Below the pieces are notes generated by a model, which saw only the letters and a program-made list of their open reading frames with translations, did not search any database and was not told where the DNA came from. 64,000 nucleotides of DNA, from NCBI RefSeq assembly GCF_017358165.1, contig NZ_CP071446.1, positions 1,798,001 through 1,862,000 of the forward strand, read 5' to 3'. The translations under genes were made by a program, and so were the position numbers. The DNA comes from Thermosipho ferrireducens (GTDB lineage Bacteria; Thermotogota; Thermotogae; Thermotogales; Fervidobacteriaceae). Each line of letters opens with the position of its first letter. Position 1 is the stretch's first letter. Below, piece by piece: positions 54,763 to 64,000 of this stretch.

Positions 54763-55527
54763 TCATGATTTTTTCCCCATTCTTTCTATAAGAAAAAAAC
54801 TCAAAACTCCTATAAAAAGTACCAAAATTCCCACTGCTAAATTCCCTTTTCCATGGGAGGGTGGAAAGATGAGATACAACGAAGCAAATACAAGTCCCAG
54901 AATAAAACTCTCTACCACAGCTCTATAATGAGAAAAAGCCCATTTTAAAACCAAAGTAGTAAAAAATACTCCAAGTATCACACCTGCTCCCACTTGAAAC
55001 AAAATAAAAACCTGAAAATCGCTAACTGCGTTTATAACACTTTCGTATATTCCTATCACAAGTAACATTAAAGAACCACTTAAACCGGGAACAATCATCG
55101 CGCTTCCTCCAACAACTCCCCCTAAGAAATATATAAATCCATCACCAACACTTCTTTGCGGAAGAAAATGAGGAAAAATCACCAGAACCACCCCAAGAAT
55201 AAACGGTACTAACTTAAAGCTTTCTGCATTTTTGAACAGATAAAAAAAAGAAGCCAGAATAAGTCCAAAAAAGAAAGCGTACATATAGAAAGGATACATT
55301 TTGAGAGTCAAATCAAATAATTTAGCTCCACCAAATATTGAAACTACAATGCCTATACCTATCCATAATAAAATTATGCCATCTTTTTTTTGTAACTTGA
55401 ATATCGATGAAATGGCTTTAACAAGGTCCTCATACACCCCTGTAATTACTGCCATAGTTCCACCACTTACACCTGGTATTAAATTCGCCAACCCCATAAG
55501 AAAACCTGTGATAAAGTATTTAAGCAA
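54763..55527 (-). CDS. DUF368 membrane protein
   Basis: 254 residues with about eight membrane helices. The family motif LANLIPGVSGGTMAVITG appears near the N terminus and a second inverted copy, GSAMIVPGLSGSLMLLVIG, in the middle. Recent work on this family points to polyprenyl-phosphate translocation; the role here is inferred from family only. I take a TTG at 55527, which has GAGGTG six bases upstream, over the longer reading to 55557. Confidence 0.88.
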   Translation of the reverse strand: MLKYFITGFLMGLANLIPGVSGGTMAVITGVYEDLVKAISSIFKLQKKDGIILLWIGIGIVVSIFGGAKLFDLTLKMYPFYMYAFFFGLILASFFYLFKNAESFKLVPFILGVVLVIFPHFLPQRSVGDGFIYFLGGVVGGSAMIVPGLSGSLMLLVIGIYESVINAVSDFQVFILFQVGAGVILGVFFTTLVLKWAFSHYRAVVESFILGLVFASLYLIFPPSHGKGNLAVGILVLFIGVLSFFLIERMGKKS

Positions 55528-55588
55528 ACATCTCACCTCTTTCAAATCAATTTTCAACCAATTTAAAAAAGGAGCCAGTAGGCTCCCT

Positions 55589-57295
55589 TTAAGATAACTT
55601 ATATTCCTTTTTCAATTTTTCCAGAAGTTCGTATATTTTTTGTATATTGGCCTCAACAACAAATTTTTCACCTGTTCTAACTTTTATTTCTACTTTATTA
55701 TTTTTTAACATCTTTCCTATTGTCACTCTAAATGGAAATCCAATCAAATCTGCGTCCTTAAACTTTACACCTGGAGATACTGCCCTATCATCCAGTACAA
55801 CTTCATCCGACTTTTCCTTCAAAAAATTATAAACATTTTCACCAAACTTTAACTCCTTTTCTTTTCCGACCACAGTAATTATTATTTCATAAGGTGCTAT
55901 TGAAAGTGGCCAAACCATTCCGTTATCGTCATGGTATTGCTCTACAACGGCTCCTAAGGTACGTGATATTCCCCACCCGTAGCATCCCATTATAAATGGT
56001 TTTAACTCACCATTTTTATCCATATACTTTACATTCATCGATTCCGAGTATTTAGTACCAAGCTTAAAAATATGGCCAAGTTCTATACCCTTCTCTCCTT
56101 TCAATGGCTTGCCACAGCTCGGACAGGGATCTCCTGGTTCAACAACCACAAGATCCGCCCACTCTTCAACCTCAAAATCTCTACCATAATTTACGTTTAT
56201 ATAGTGATAATCTTTTTTCATTCCTCCCACCACAAAATTTTTCATGTATTTTACCTGATAATCGGCTATAACTCTCACATTTCTCACTCCAACTGGACCA
56301 AGAAAGCCTATGGGAACCCCAAAATTTTGAATAACTTCATCCGGTGTTGCCATTTCAAGTGATTGGTCGTTTATATAACTCTTGAGTTTTTCAAAATTTA
56401 ATTCTTTGTCTCCAGGAACCAGAGCCATAACATAACCATCTCTACCTCTAAAAACCAGAGATTTAACTATTTTAGAACTCTTTACCCCTATAAAATCTGC
56501 AACCTGTTCCACAGTTCGAACATCCGGCGTAAACAACAACTCTAATTCTTTTTCATTCTCTTCATAAATTCTATACTTTCCTTTATATGGAACTCTCTCA
56601 TCACTCCCTGCATATCCACAATCACAATATAGAATAGTACTTTCTCCTGCGTTAGCAAACGCAACAAATTCATGAGATTCATTACCACCTATTGCTCCCG
56701 CAGCTGCTTCTACAATAGTAAATTTTAAATCGATACGCTTCATTATACGCTCATACGCTTCCCTCATCTTTAAATACATTTCATCAAGAGATTCCCACGA
56801 ATCATGAAAGCTATACGCATCTTTCATTATAAATTCCCGGGCTCTTAAAACACCAAAACGTGGTCTAATTTCATCTCTATATTTATTTGCTATTTGATAA
56901 AAAGTCATTGGAAGCTGCTTATATGAAGTTAATTCGTTATTTACAACACTGGTTAAAAGTTCTTCATGCGTGGGACCAAGTGTAAAATCTCTATCATGTC
57001 TATCTTTAAACTTCATCATTTCAGGTCCATAATCATCCCATCTTCCAGTCATTTTCCACAGCTCCGCAGGCTGTATTATAGGCATCAAAATCTCCTGAGC
57101 GCCTATTCTGTTCATTTCTTCACGCACAATATTTTCAATTTTCAACAAAACTCTCCTTCCAAGTGGTAAATATGTGTAAATTCCAGCTGCAACTTTTCTT
57201 ATAAACCCACCTCTTTGCAAAAGTGCCTGACTCGGTATCTCCGCATCGGAAGGATTTTCTCTTAATGTCGGAGCATACAATTGTGAAAATCTCAT
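55589..57295 (-). CDS. proS: prolyl-tRNA synthetase, bacterial type
   Basis: 568-residue class II synthetase. Motif regions include [19 protein letters not shown], motif 2 ([17 protein letters not shown] in its usual form [11 protein letters not shown]) and motif 3 ([14 protein letters not shown]). The editing INS domain (YbaK-like, about 225-385) is present, and the C-terminal anticodon domain closes the protein. It is in a run of three synthetases, cysS lying directly upstream with no gap. Confidence 0.98.
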   Translation of the reverse strand: MRFSQLYAPTLRENPSDAEIPSQALLQRGGFIRKVAAGIYTYLPLGRRVLLKIENIVREEMNRIGAQEILMPIIQPAELWKMTGRWDDYGPEMMKFKDRHDRDFTLGPTHEELLTSVVNNELTSYKQLPMTFYQIANKYRDEIRPRFGVLRAREFIMKDAYSFHDSWESLDEMYLKMREAYERIMKRIDLKFTIVEAAAGAIGGNESHEFVAFANAGESTILYCDCGYAGSDERVPYKGKYRIYEENEKELELLFTPDVRTVEQVADFIGVKSSKIVKSLVFRGRDGYVMALVPGDKELNFEKLKSYINDQSLEMATPDEVIQNFGVPIGFLGPVGVRNVRVIADYQVKYMKNFVVGGMKKDYHYINVNYGRDFEVEEWADLVVVEPGDPCPSCGKPLKGEKGIELGHIFKLGTKYSESMNVKYMDKNGELKPFIMGCYGWGISRTLGAVVEQYHDDNGMVWPLSIAPYEIIITVVGKEKELKFGENVYNFLKEKSDEVVLDDRAVSPGVKFKDADLIGFPFRVTIGKMLKNNKVEIKVRTGEKFVVEANIQKIYELLEKLKKEYKLS

Positions 57296-58711
57296 TTATT
57301 CACCCCCGTCAATTTTTTCCCACTTTGTACCATCTGCCGTATCAAAAAGTTGTATCCCCAGTTCTTTTAACCCATCTCTTATTAAATCTGCGGCTATATA
57401 ATTTTTTTCTTTTCTAAATTTATTTCTAATCTCTATTATTTTTTCTAATACTTTTTCACCTGCAGTATCTTTTCGTTCTTCATAGTATGAACCTTCCTCA
57501 AATATTCCTAAAATACTTCCAAATACCCTCGTAATCAAATGGTACGCTTTAAGCGCCTTATCTTCATCTCCTCCATCCATTGCCCTGTTTAACTCCTTTG
57601 CCGTCTCAAAAAGAATCGCTATAGCCTTTGGTGTATTAAAATCATCTTCCAGGGCTTCTATAAATTCTGCTTCCTTCTCGTTTAACCAGGCATCTCTCTT
57701 TGGAACCAAAGGATAAGAATACTTCTCTTCGTATCTTTTCAAAGTTTTCAGCACTCTTGAAGCTGCTCTTTTATTATCTTCAAGAATCTCAGGGGAAAAT
57801 TCTATGGGAGTTCTATAATGTTTGGAAAGCAGGAAAAGTTTAACCGCATCTTTTCCATACCTTCTTACTGCTTCACGAACCATAAATACGTTTCCCAGCG
57901 ATTTACTCATTTTATCCCCACGTATTATAATCATTGCATTGTGCATCCATTGCAGGGCAAACGGCTTTCCTGTTAAAGCCTCACTCTGGGCCTTTTCATC
58001 CTCGTGATGAGGAAAAATTAAATCTTCACCTCCTGCGTGTATATCAAAAGTGTCGCCCAGCAATTCCTGAGACATTACAGAACACTCAATATGCCATCCA
58101 GGTCTACCACACCCCCACGGGCTTTCCCAATTTGGTTCTGAGGGTTTAGCAGATTTCCACAAAACGAAATCCAGAGGATCTTTCTTCAAAGAATTTACTT
58201 CTATTCGTGCACCTGCCAACAAATCATCTATATTTTTTCCTGAAAGTGACCCATATTTTTCAAATTTTCTCACACTAAAGTATACATCTCCATTTTCAAC
58301 AACGTATGCTATTTCCTTTGCTATAAGTTTTTCCACCATTTCTATTATTTCTTTTACAAAATCCGTTGTTCTCGGATGAAAATTTGCAGCTCTTATTCCA
58401 AGAGCGTGGGCATCCTTCCAGTACTCCATAATAAATGTATCGGCAACATCTTTGAAACTTACTCCCCACTCATTAGCTTCTCTTATTATTTTGTCATCTA
58501 TATCAGTAAAATTTTGCACCATTATTACTCGATATCCTTTATATTCAAGAAAACGCCTGAACGCATCAAAAGTTACAGCCGGCCTGGCGTTTCCGATATG
58601 AATATAGTTATAAACAGTCGGTCCACAAACATACATTTTAACTACTCCAGGTTCCATTGTACGCAATTTTTCCTTTTTTCCCGTTTCAGTGTTTGTTATA
58701 TAAACTGCCAT
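57296..58711 (-). CDS. cysS: cysteinyl-tRNA synthetase
   Basis: 471-residue class I synthetase with zinc-binding residues in VCGPTVYN and [12 protein letters not shown], the HIGH motif as IHIGNARP, and KMSKSLGNV. The family-specific DALR domain (about 340-440) follows. Start ATG behind GGTGAG. It is located between gltX and proS. Confidence 0.98.
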   Translation of the reverse strand: MAVYITNTETGKKEKLRTMEPGVVKMYVCGPTVYNYIHIGNARPAVTFDAFRRFLEYKGYRVIMVQNFTDIDDKIIREANEWGVSFKDVADTFIMEYWKDAHALGIRAANFHPRTTDFVKEIIEMVEKLIAKEIAYVVENGDVYFSVRKFEKYGSLSGKNIDDLLAGARIEVNSLKKDPLDFVLWKSAKPSEPNWESPWGCGRPGWHIECSVMSQELLGDTFDIHAGGEDLIFPHHEDEKAQSEALTGKPFALQWMHNAMIIIRGDKMSKSLGNVFMVREAVRRYGKDAVKLFLLSKHYRTPIEFSPEILEDNKRAASRVLKTLKRYEEKYSYPLVPKRDAWLNEKEAEFIEALEDDFNTPKAIAILFETAKELNRAMDGGDEDKALKAYHLITRVFGSILGIFEEGSYYEERKDTAGEKVLEKIIEIRNKFRKEKNYIAADLIRDGLKELGIQLFDTADGTKWEKIDGGE

Positions 58712-58736
58712 GCTCTCACCTACCTGGACTTTATAA

Positions 58737-60155
58737 CTATATGTACCTCTTAAGTCTCCGAATGATTTTATCCTTTCCTAAAAGATACACAATATCTATC
58801 AATTCCGGACCTTCTTCTCTACCTGTTAAAGCCTTCCTGAGCGCCATGTAAAATTCTTTGCCTTTTACTTTAGAACCTTTCAACACCTTTTTAAAAATAG
58901 AATATATAACCTTTTCATCCCAGTCCGAAGTTTCTTCCAGCTCTGAAACAAGTTTCCCAAACACTACTCTGATATCAGAAGATACATTTCTTTCCAGAGA
59001 AGGTTCTTCAAAGAAAAACTCAACCATTTTAGGAAGTTCGGAAAGTTCCTCTACTCTGTCTTTTACAGATTTTATCAATCTGATAAACCATTCTTTATTT
59101 TGTTTTATCTCTTCAAAAGAGGCGTATTTTTCCAAAAAAGGTATTGCTTTTTCTAACGCTTTATCATCGTCGAGTTTCCTGAAATGTTCTGCGTTCATCC
59201 ATCTTAATTTTGTTGGATCAAATATCGCTGGATTTTTCCCAAGTCTATCAAGTGAAAAAGCTTCTATCATTTCTTCAATACTCATTATTTCCTTTCCTTC
59301 AGGATGAGACCATCCAAGAAGTACCAAAAAGTTTACCACAGCTTCCGGTAAATATCCCTTTTCCTTGAATTCTTCTACTGAAGTTGCACCATGCCTTTTA
59401 CTCAGCTTTTTCGCATCAGGCCCTAAAATCATAGAAACATGTCCAAATTTCGGTGGAGTCCACCCAAATGCTTCATACAAAGCCAGTTGTTTAACAGTAT
59501 TGGACAAGTGATCATCACCTCTTATTACATGGGATATTTCCATTAAATGATCATCAACAACACACGCAAAATTATATATGGGAATTCCATTGCTCCGAAT
59601 AATAGCAAAATCTCCAACTGTTCCTTCTTTAAATATTACTTCTCCTTTTACTATATCATTCAAAACATATTCTTTTCTTGGCATTGAAAAATAAATCGCT
59701 GGTTTTAACCCTTTTTCCTCATATTCTCTTATCCTTTCAGCAGTGGTATAAATTTCCAGCATCTCACGAGTATAATGTGGTGGCTTACCACCTGCTAAAA
59801 GTTTTTCACGTAAAGCTTCAATCTCTTCAGGATATGCATAAACTTTGTATGCTTTACCCTCATTCAAAAGCTTTTCCGCCATTTGTTCGTAAATTTGAAG
59901 CCTTTCACTTTGTCTATACGGACCGTAATTTCCGCCTACATCAGGTCCCTCATCCCAGTCCAGCCCAAGCCACTTCAAAGCTTTTATCAATCCATCTTCA
60001 AACTGCTTTTCAGAACGTTCTATATCAGTGTCCTCTATTCTCAAAATAAAGGAACCATTCATCTTTCTTGCATAAAGATAATTAAAAAGCGCAGTACGAG
60101 CTCCTCCAACATGTAAATACCCTGTAGGACTTGGCGCAAACCTCAGACGAATCAT
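58737..60155 (-). CDS. gltX: glutamyl-tRNA synthetase
   Basis: 472 residues. The class I signature is [21 protein letters not shown]; the second is [12 protein letters not shown]. The C-terminal helical anticodon domain is complete. Thermotogota often carry two GltX forms, and this copy may be discriminating or not; the sequence alone does not decide. GGAGGTG precedes the ATG. Confidence 0.97.
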   Translation of the reverse strand: MIRLRFAPSPTGYLHVGGARTALFNYLYARKMNGSFILRIEDTDIERSEKQFEDGLIKALKWLGLDWDEGPDVGGNYGPYRQSERLQIYEQMAEKLLNEGKAYKVYAYPEEIEALREKLLAGGKPPHYTREMLEIYTTAERIREYEEKGLKPAIYFSMPRKEYVLNDIVKGEVIFKEGTVGDFAIIRSNGIPIYNFACVVDDHLMEISHVIRGDDHLSNTVKQLALYEAFGWTPPKFGHVSMILGPDAKKLSKRHGATSVEEFKEKGYLPEAVVNFLVLLGWSHPEGKEIMSIEEMIEAFSLDRLGKNPAIFDPTKLRWMNAEHFRKLDDDKALEKAIPFLEKYASFEEIKQNKEWFIRLIKSVKDRVEELSELPKMVEFFFEEPSLERNVSSDIRVVFGKLVSELEETSDWDEKVIYSIFKKVLKGSKVKGKEFYMALRKALTGREEGPELIDIVYLLGKDKIIRRLKRYI

Positions 60156-60280
60156 AGATACACCTCCTGAATTTTAACTAAACTAATTATATCATAAGAG
60201 ATAAAGCAGCAAAAGCCCTCTATAGTTGCTGCTGTTTCTGCCAGAAAAAGGAAAACACTTTTTATTTTTTATTCTCTTTT
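60156..60280. promoter_or_regulatory. gltX upstream region with promoter and inverted repeat
   Basis: Minus-strand TATAAT (60186-60191) lies 31 bases before gltX. A TTGCTG-like -35 sits 15-16 bases further upstream, inside an 8-base inverted repeat AGCAGCAA/TTGCTGCT (60205-60212 and 60226-60233). The repeat overlaps the -35, so it could be an operator. The rest is featureless. Confidence 0.45.
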
Positions 60281-60592
60281 ACTAACCCTCGCAAGATCCT
60301 TCGCATTTCGTGCTCAAGACAGGCCTCGCTAACTCTCGCTAATAATAAGATTCCTCGTCACTACGTTCCTCGGAATGACACTGGTGGGGGATTTCTGCCT
60401 TTTCCTGCCCCTCGGAATGACACAGATGAGGGAATTCCTTGCTTTCTTGTTCTTTGAAATGAAAGCCTCTTTTTCTGTCATCCCGAGCGTATGCGAGGGA
60501 TCTTATTCTTTTTACTAACTCTCGCAAGATCCTTCGCACTTTGTGCTCAGGACAAGCCTTGCTAATCTCGCCAACCTTGCCAATAAGGATCA
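60281..60592. repeat. mosaic dispersed-repeat block 4
   Basis: No gene. The block is framed by an imperfect direct repeat of about 65 bases (from 60281 and from 60514, each reading ACTAAC-YCTCGCAAGATCCTTCGCA at the start) with GCRAGRTTR-type units. Between them are GATTCCTCGTCACTACGTTCC and similar elements in both orientations. An open reading across 60339-60593 is a repeat artefact. The repeat edge coincides with the stop of the acyltransferase gene. Confidence 0.85.
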
Positions 60593-61597
60593 TTTTTCAA
60601 GAGGCATTTCCTGGAATTTTAATAAATAAAATTGTCCGGATAAAATGTTCAAGAATAAATCTGGTAAAAAATTTATTATAAAATAAATCAAAGAAAAATC
60701 TAAAATGAAATATACAATCCATAATTTTTCAGCAATAGCCACTGGATCGCCAAAAAGTGAGAACAGAGGATATAAAAATATAGCTGGTATTGTAATATGA
60801 TAACCAAGTACAAACAATGTATTTCTTCCAAAAACTAAAAAAATTCTTTTTAAAAATTTAGTTTTTATTAAACAGGCACCGGAAATTGTAAGGATTATCC
60901 ACAAAAATTCTACAAAATAAGAAATCAAAGGATTTTTCCCATAAAAGTTGAATTGCCAGTCCACATTGCCATTAATGTTTATAAGAAATATAATTCCAGA
61001 TAGAGAAAGTATAAAATACAACCACGGAACTTTAAATTTAAAATTAAAACCACGACGTTTCAATAACCACCCTAAATAAAAATAAATCAACCCGTGAAAA
61101 GCCACACTTATTTTGAAAACCAAAAAACTGTTCCCAAAATATGTAAATAAAATTGACATCACCGGAATCAAATGAACAATTTTTAATTTTTTCATTATAA
61201 GAAACAACATTTCCGCCACAAAAAACATGTACAAATACCATAATGGTATAACTGTCACAGGCACACTTCCTAAATCATCCAGCAAACCAAGAAAAATGTG
61301 CTTAAAAAAATTCAAAAAAATCTGAGGACTATTATAAACACCTGTCCATAAATTAAAAACTTCAAAAATCAGAAGATTAAAAAAAGCCATAAAAAAATAT
61401 GGTATTAAAATCCCTTTAAAAAGCTTTTTAAACCTCTCATAAAATCCATAATCTTTATAAAGATATCCTGAAATAAATAAAAAAGCTGATAGCAAATACG
61501 ATATAAAAGCGAATACTCCTTCAGGAACCATCGAGTGTGCCAGAACGACGGCTATTATAAGCAAGCCCCTGGCGTAATCAATTGTCTCAATTCGCAT
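60590..61597 (-). CDS. acyltransferase-3 family membrane protein
   Basis: 335 residues with about ten membrane helices. The N-terminal helix begins with IDYARGLLIIAVVLAHS, where R and the later histidine are the conserved acyltransferase-3 pattern, related to fucose 4-O-acetylase-like proteins. Members move acetyl or other acyl groups onto surface polysaccharides or peptidoglycan. It stands alone between repeats and the divergent miaB, with GGGGGGAT as ribosome site, so it may be an accessory gene. Confidence 0.87.
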   Translation of the reverse strand: MRIETIDYARGLLIIAVVLAHSMVPEGVFAFISYLLSAFLFISGYLYKDYGFYERFKKLFKGILIPYFFMAFFNLLIFEVFNLWTGVYNSPQIFLNFFKHIFLGLLDDLGSVPVTVIPLWYLYMFFVAEMLFLIMKKLKIVHLIPVMSILFTYFGNSFLVFKISVAFHGLIYFYLGWLLKRRGFNFKFKVPWLYFILSLSGIIFLININGNVDWQFNFYGKNPLISYFVEFLWIILTISGACLIKTKFLKRIFLVFGRNTLFVLGYHITIPAIFLYPLFSLFGDPVAIAEKLWIVYFILDFSLIYFIINFLPDLFLNILSGQFYLLKFQEMPLEK

Positions 61598-61618
61598 TCA
61601 ATCCCCCCTGTTGTAAAT

Positions 61619-61627
61619 ATAATAACA
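61619..61627 (-). promoter_or_regulatory. extended -10 promoter of the acyltransferase gene
   Basis: Minus-strand TGT followed by TATTAT, 22 bases before the start. No clear -35. Confidence 0.45.
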
Positions 61628-61656
61628 TATTTAACATATCTGTTAATACTTATCTC

Positions 61657-61685
61657 TTATCATTTTTAAACAAAGATGGTAAAAT
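61657..61685 (+). promoter_or_regulatory. miaB promoter
   Basis: TTATCA (61657-61662), a 17-base spacer ending in TGG, and TAAAAT (61680-61685), 37 bases before miaB. Confidence 0.6.
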
Positions 61686-61721
61686 TTAACTCGCATCCAA
61701 TGTTATTGAGGAGGTTAAAGT

Positions 61722-63014
61722 TTGAAAATATTTATTAAAACTTACGGTTGTCAGATGAATGAAAATGATAGCGAAGTAGCAAAACACTATCTTGAGTTGG
61801 CCGGTTACGAGATAGTTGAAAATGACAATGATGCTGAACTTGTCATATTAAACACGTGTGCTGTAAGAAAAAAATCGGAGGAAAAAGCGTACAGTTACAT
61901 AGGAGAATTGATAAAAAATAGAAAAAAAGTTGGACTTATGGGGTGTGTAGCGGAAAAAGAGAAAGAATACCTCTTTAAAAGAGGTATATCATTCATTCTC
62001 GGTACCCGCGCAATTCCAAGAATAGTTGAAGCTGTTGAAAACTCACTACATGGGAAAAAAGTAGCATATTTTGAAGATTTAATAGATAAGATAGATTACA
62101 CATCGATTTCAAGAAAAGCTTCAAAACATCATGCCTGGGTAACCATAATTTACGGATGCAATAGATTTTGTACTTATTGTATAGTTCCTTACACCCGTGG
62201 AAGAGAAAAGTCAAGAAAGTTAGAAGAAATTCTTTTAGAAGTCAACAAACTGGCTTCCAGTGGTGTAAAGGAGATAACATTTTTGGGACAAAATGTGGAT
62301 GCTTATGGAAAAGATTTAAAAGATGGCACAAATCTTGCAAAATTACTACACAAAGCATCAGAAATAAATAACATAGAAAGGCTATGGTTTTTAACCTCAT
62401 ATCCCACGGATTTTTCTCTGGACATTGCATATGAGATTTCGAAAAATCGAAAAATTTCAAAAAATATACATCTTCCTGTTCAACACGGCAGCAACGATAT
62501 ACTTAAAAAAATGAATAGAAGATATACACGAGAAGATTATATTGAACTTATCAAACAAATAAGAGAAATTGTACCAGATGCTTCAATTTCAAGTGATATA
62601 ATTGTTGGTTTTCCTGGCGAAACAGAAAAGGATTTTGAAGATACTGTAAAACTTGTAAAAGAGATTAAATTCGAACGTTTAAATTTAGCTATATACTCTC
62701 CACGTGAGGGAACTATAGCATGGAAATATTTTAAAGACGATGTTCCAAGGATAGTTAAAACCAAAAGAATGGCATATTTATTAAATCTTCAAAAAGATAT
62801 TAACAGACAGCTCAATGAACAATACTTAAATAAAGAAACAGAGATAATTGTTGAAGCCCGGGCAAATTCTGGATTGTTATATGGAAGAGACATAAGAAAT
62901 AAGATAATATCCTTCGGTGGTAACCCTGAATTAATAGGCAAAAAAGTCATTATAAAAATAGAAAAAGTCACAGCAGGACCTCTTTATGGAAAACTAATAA
63001 AAATATTAGATTAA
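61722..63014 (+). CDS. miaB: tRNA methylthiotransferase MiaB
   Basis: 430 residues. It adds the 2-methylthio group to i6A37 of UNN-decoding tRNAs. The three auxiliary-cluster cysteines are in TYGCQMN, LNTCAVR and MGCVAE. The radical-SAM cluster is [17 protein letters not shown], and a TRAM domain (about 365-430) binds tRNA. Start is TTG after GAGGAGG. Its length is that of MiaB rather than of RimO or MtaB. Confidence 0.96.
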   Translation: MKIFIKTYGCQMNENDSEVAKHYLELAGYEIVENDNDAELVILNTCAVRKKSEEKAYSYIGELIKNRKKVGLMGCVAEKEKEYLFKRGISFILGTRAIPRIVEAVENSLHGKKVAYFEDLIDKIDYTSISRKASKHHAWVTIIYGCNRFCTYCIVPYTRGREKSRKLEEILLEVNKLASSGVKEITFLGQNVDAYGKDLKDGTNLAKLLHKASEINNIERLWFLTSYPTDFSLDIAYEISKNRKISKNIHLPVQHGSNDILKKMNRRYTREDYIELIKQIREIVPDASISSDIIVGFPGETEKDFEDTVKLVKEIKFERLNLAIYSPREGTIAWKYFKDDVPRIVKTKRMAYLLNLQKDINRQLNEQYLNKETEIIVEARANSGLLYGRDIRNKIISFGGNPELIGKKVIIKIEKVTAGPLYGKLIKILD

Positions 63015-63036
63015 TCATACCTAAAGGGGGAGTTTT

Positions 63037-63897
63037 ATGACAAACGTTTCAAAAAGAGAGATAATAAGTGAATACATTTTGTCAACTATAGGTGTTATAA
63101 TAACAGCAGTTGGTCTGGTAGTTTTTTTAATACCTAATAATATTGCAGCAGGAGGAGCTTCTGGATTAGCAATAATTTTACATTCTATTATTTCTCTACC
63201 TGTTGGTATATGGATGTATATTATAAACATAGTTCTATTTTTAGTAGCTTTTGTTACAATAGGTTTTGATTTTAGCTATAAAACAATATATTGTACTTTT
63301 TTACTGAATTTTCTTATAGATTTTTTTGACCGAATTGTCCCCCTTCCAAAATACAGTGGTGAAGATTTAATATTAGCAGTACTATTTGGTGACATCTTAA
63401 CAGCTATTGGTATGGCAATAACATTTGCTCAAAACTCTTCAACTGGTGGCACAGACATTTTAGCAAAAATATTCAACAAATTTTTCAGCTCTCCAATGGG
63501 TACAACTTTACTTTTTATTGATTTCTTCATAGGAATACTTGCAGGGTTGACCTTCAACGCATCGATTGGTATGTACTCAATTCTTGCTATAATAATCAAC
63601 GGTATTACCATTGACTTTGTATTAAAAGGTCTGGAACTTGCAATTACTGTGACCATTATAACAGACCAAAAAGAAGAAATAGCGGATTTTATACTCAAAA
63701 AGATGGGAAGGGGCTTTACATATTTACATGGAATAGGTGGTTATACTGGAAAAGAAAGAGATATAATATATGTAGCGCTGAGAAGAAAAGAACTCAATGA
63801 ACTGATACATTTTGTTAAAAAAGTTGATCATGATGCGTTTGTCATTGTAAATGAATCTCGATACGTTTTAGGAGAAGGGTTCAAAAAAAGGTTATAA
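63037..63897 (+). CDS. YitT-family membrane protein (DUF161/DUF2179)
   Basis: 286 residues. Five or six membrane helices (about 10-200) with the DUF161 motif PNNIAAGGASGLAIIL and the FAQNSSTGGTDILAKI loop are followed by a soluble DUF2179 domain (about 215-286) beginning ITDQKEEIADFI. The transport substrate is unknown. It lies 22 bases after miaB behind AAAGGGGGAG. Confidence 0.93.
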   Translation: MTNVSKREIISEYILSTIGVIITAVGLVVFLIPNNIAAGGASGLAIILHSIISLPVGIWMYIINIVLFLVAFVTIGFDFSYKTIYCTFLLNFLIDFFDRIVPLPKYSGEDLILAVLFGDILTAIGMAITFAQNSSTGGTDILAKIFNKFFSSPMGTTLLFIDFFIGILAGLTFNASIGMYSILAIIINGITIDFVLKGLELAITVTIITDQKEEIADFILKKMGRGFTYLHGIGGYTGKERDIIYVALRRKELNELIHFVKKVDHDAFVIVNESRYVLGEGFKKRL

Positions 63898-63919
63898 AAC
63901 CAGAAGGGGTGAGTTACTT

Positions 63920-64000
63920 ATGAAAGCCCTGTTAATTATTGATGTACAAAATGATTTTGCAACGCCGAAAGGTAGCCTGTATTTCAAAGGTGCAGAAAAT
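63920..64000 (+). CDS. pncA: nicotinamidase/isochorismatase-family protein, N-terminal part
   Basis: The first 27 codons only; the window ends inside the gene. KALLIIDVQNDF is the start of a cysteine hydrolase of the nicotinamidase family, with the catalytic aspartate in DVQNDF, and the following spacing matches PncA more than isochorismatase. GAAGGGGTGAG precedes the ATG. It is probably in one transcript with miaB and the YitT-like gene. Confidence 0.82.
   Translation, partial: MKALLIIDVQNDFATPKGSLYFKGAEN

Noticed and set aside
60339-60593. 84-codon open reading on the minus strand
   Set aside because: It consists of the dispersed-repeat modules translated; the same words (PRNS/EERS-like) arise from every copy and there is no ribosome site.

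Overview
This 64 kb window is chromosomal DNA from an AT-rich member of the Thermotogota. The evidence is recall, not a search. One gene has the SLH, long coiled coil and C-terminal membrane anchor layout of the Thermotoga outer-envelope spacer Omp-alpha. The tRNase Z gene (48129-48977) and a small cupin (54463-54735) resemble the Thermotoga maritima proteins I know as TM0864 and TM1112 along their whole length. The purine nucleoside phosphorylase, DHH protein and racemase grouping is also familiar from that phylum. I cannot fix the genus. Genes are densely packed with many 4-base overlaps, GTG and TTG starts and strong GGAGG ribosome sites.

Layout. 1-409: the 3' end of a DUF89 protein. 378-13820: a long minus-strand operon (purine nucleoside phosphorylase, DHH phosphoesterase, a 1343-residue pseudokinase/ATPase/TPR/GGDEF protein, MurB, M18 aminopeptidase, MarR regulator, PEGA protein, Omp-alpha-like protein, FapA-like protein, ManA). 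13884-14951: a PLP racemase on the plus strand. 15016-17577: a degenerate tyrosine-recombinase-like protein, queA and rpsO. 17580-19298: an accessory gap of mosaic repeats around a small interrupted bacteriocin-like gene and a two-helix membrane protein. 19299-21007: M42 peptidase and a TSUP permease. 21019-31928: a minus-strand operon from ricT through tsaE, lon, ysxC, argS, a histidine kinase, an HDOD protein and rbfA to flaG and fliD. 32010-32679: repeats and a Glu-Val-Phe tRNA cluster. 32923-42299: a plus-strand motility operon (flhA, flhF, flhG, two PilZ proteins, cheC, cheD, fliA) ending in four unnamed genes. 42391-60155: a minus-strand block rich in tRNA metabolism (nucleotidyltransferase fusion, tRNase Z, tgt, proS, cysS, gltX) with envelope and housekeeping genes. 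60281-61597: repeats and an acyltransferase. 61722-64000: miaB, a YitT-type permease and the start of a nicotinamidase.

How the genes work together. A cyclic-di-GMP theme links the GGDEF protein to the two PilZ proteins inside the motility operon. tRNA maturation is over-represented: three CCA-encoding tRNAs, a Thermotoga-type tRNase Z, a DHH-CBS-nucleotidyltransferase fusion, QueA and Tgt (queuosine), MiaB, TsaE and four aminoacyl-tRNA synthetases. Several independent transcripts begin at extended -10 promoters (TGn plus TATAAT or TAAAAT).

Most unusual items: the TGA-interrupted bacteriocin-like gene at 18474-18934, the pseudokinase-to-GGDEF protein, the four-gene cassette after fliA that ends in a NYN/PIN-like protein, the degenerate recombinase, a frameshifted metallophosphoesterase, and a possible RNA switch in front of rpsO.
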